Source: Clostridiaceae bacterium
GTDB taxonomy: Bacteria; Bacillota; Clostridia; DSM-8532
NCBI GenBank assembly: GCA_012719545.1
Contig: JAAYAD010000075.1
Coordinates: 1-42,442, forward strand
Direction: 5' to 3'
Length of the DNA stretch: 42,442 nucleotides
Shown here: piece by piece, positions 42,353 through 42,442 of the stretch
How the letters are laid out: every line of letters begins with the position of its first letter
Numbering within the stretch: the first letter of the stretch is position 1
Program-made: the position numbers and the translations under genes
Notes under the pieces: model-generated
The model's input: the letters and a program-made list of their open reading frames with translations, nothing else
What the model was told of the DNA's origin: nothing
Databases searched by the model: none

Positions 42353-42442
42353 CTAAATACATCAATGATTTTTCTCTAAATACTGGTAAAAATTCAATAA
42401 GAAATTGCAAAATAGGGTTCATATCTGGATTTAGCTTTTTCC

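Overview
The window is AT-rich chromosomal DNA of a Bacillota organism, most likely an anaerobic member of class Clostridia. This rests on gene content: AddAB instead of RecBCD, a CotH-type kinase, VTC and DUF4956 proteins, an aldo/keto reductase with ferredoxin-type clusters, a Trk potassium system, a ribose-type ABC importer, and strong AGGAGG ribosome binding sites with occasional GTG and TTG starts. The genus cannot be named from sequence alone. No rRNA, tRNA, CRISPR array or complete insertion sequence was seen.

Positions 1-7.7 kb are a loose collection of envelope-related single genes: a small membrane protein, a DUF3006 plus secreted/anchored metallo-beta-lactamase-fold pair, a secreted permuted papain-like (YiiX-type) hydrolase, a membrane-anchored beta-propeller, a two-TM protein of unknown function and a GT-C glycosyltransferase. 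Intergenic gaps here are long and carry short direct repeats, three of them with a 21-bp period. The far left end holds two terminator hairpins, one resembling the terminus of an insertion sequence. Positions 7.8-11.6 kb hold a thioredoxin-like TlpA and a CcdA membrane reductant carrier, divergent from an OmpR-type regulator and sensor kinase. Positions 11.7-17.1 kb hold a second two-component system divergent from a VTC - DUF4956 - CotH operon. This is the least understood multi-gene system in the window and probably forms an envelope module.

Positions 17.0-20.0 kb carry a MATE exporter and an iron-sulfur aldo/keto reductase on the minus strand. The MATE gene collides with the CotH gene: both 3' ends lie in a 12-bp tandem repeat that is read on both strands. 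Positions 20.2-30.5 kb are housekeeping: addB and addA (recombinational repair nuclease/helicase), then trkA and trkH (potassium uptake).

Positions 30.9-42.2 kb look like an accessory catabolic locus. An alpha/beta-hydrolase, an MBL hydrolase and a three-gene ribose-type ABC importer run rightward. A LysR regulator is divergent from a UbiD decarboxylase, a UbiX flavin prenyltransferase and an LpdD-like protein, and a chemoreceptor follows. The parts suggest uptake, hydrolysis and non-oxidative decarboxylation of an aromatic acid or ester/glycoside, with chemotaxis to it, but the substrate is not shown by the sequence. The segment is bracketed by two copies of an exactly matching 56-bp hairpin sequence in inverted orientation (30585-30640 and 42296-42351).
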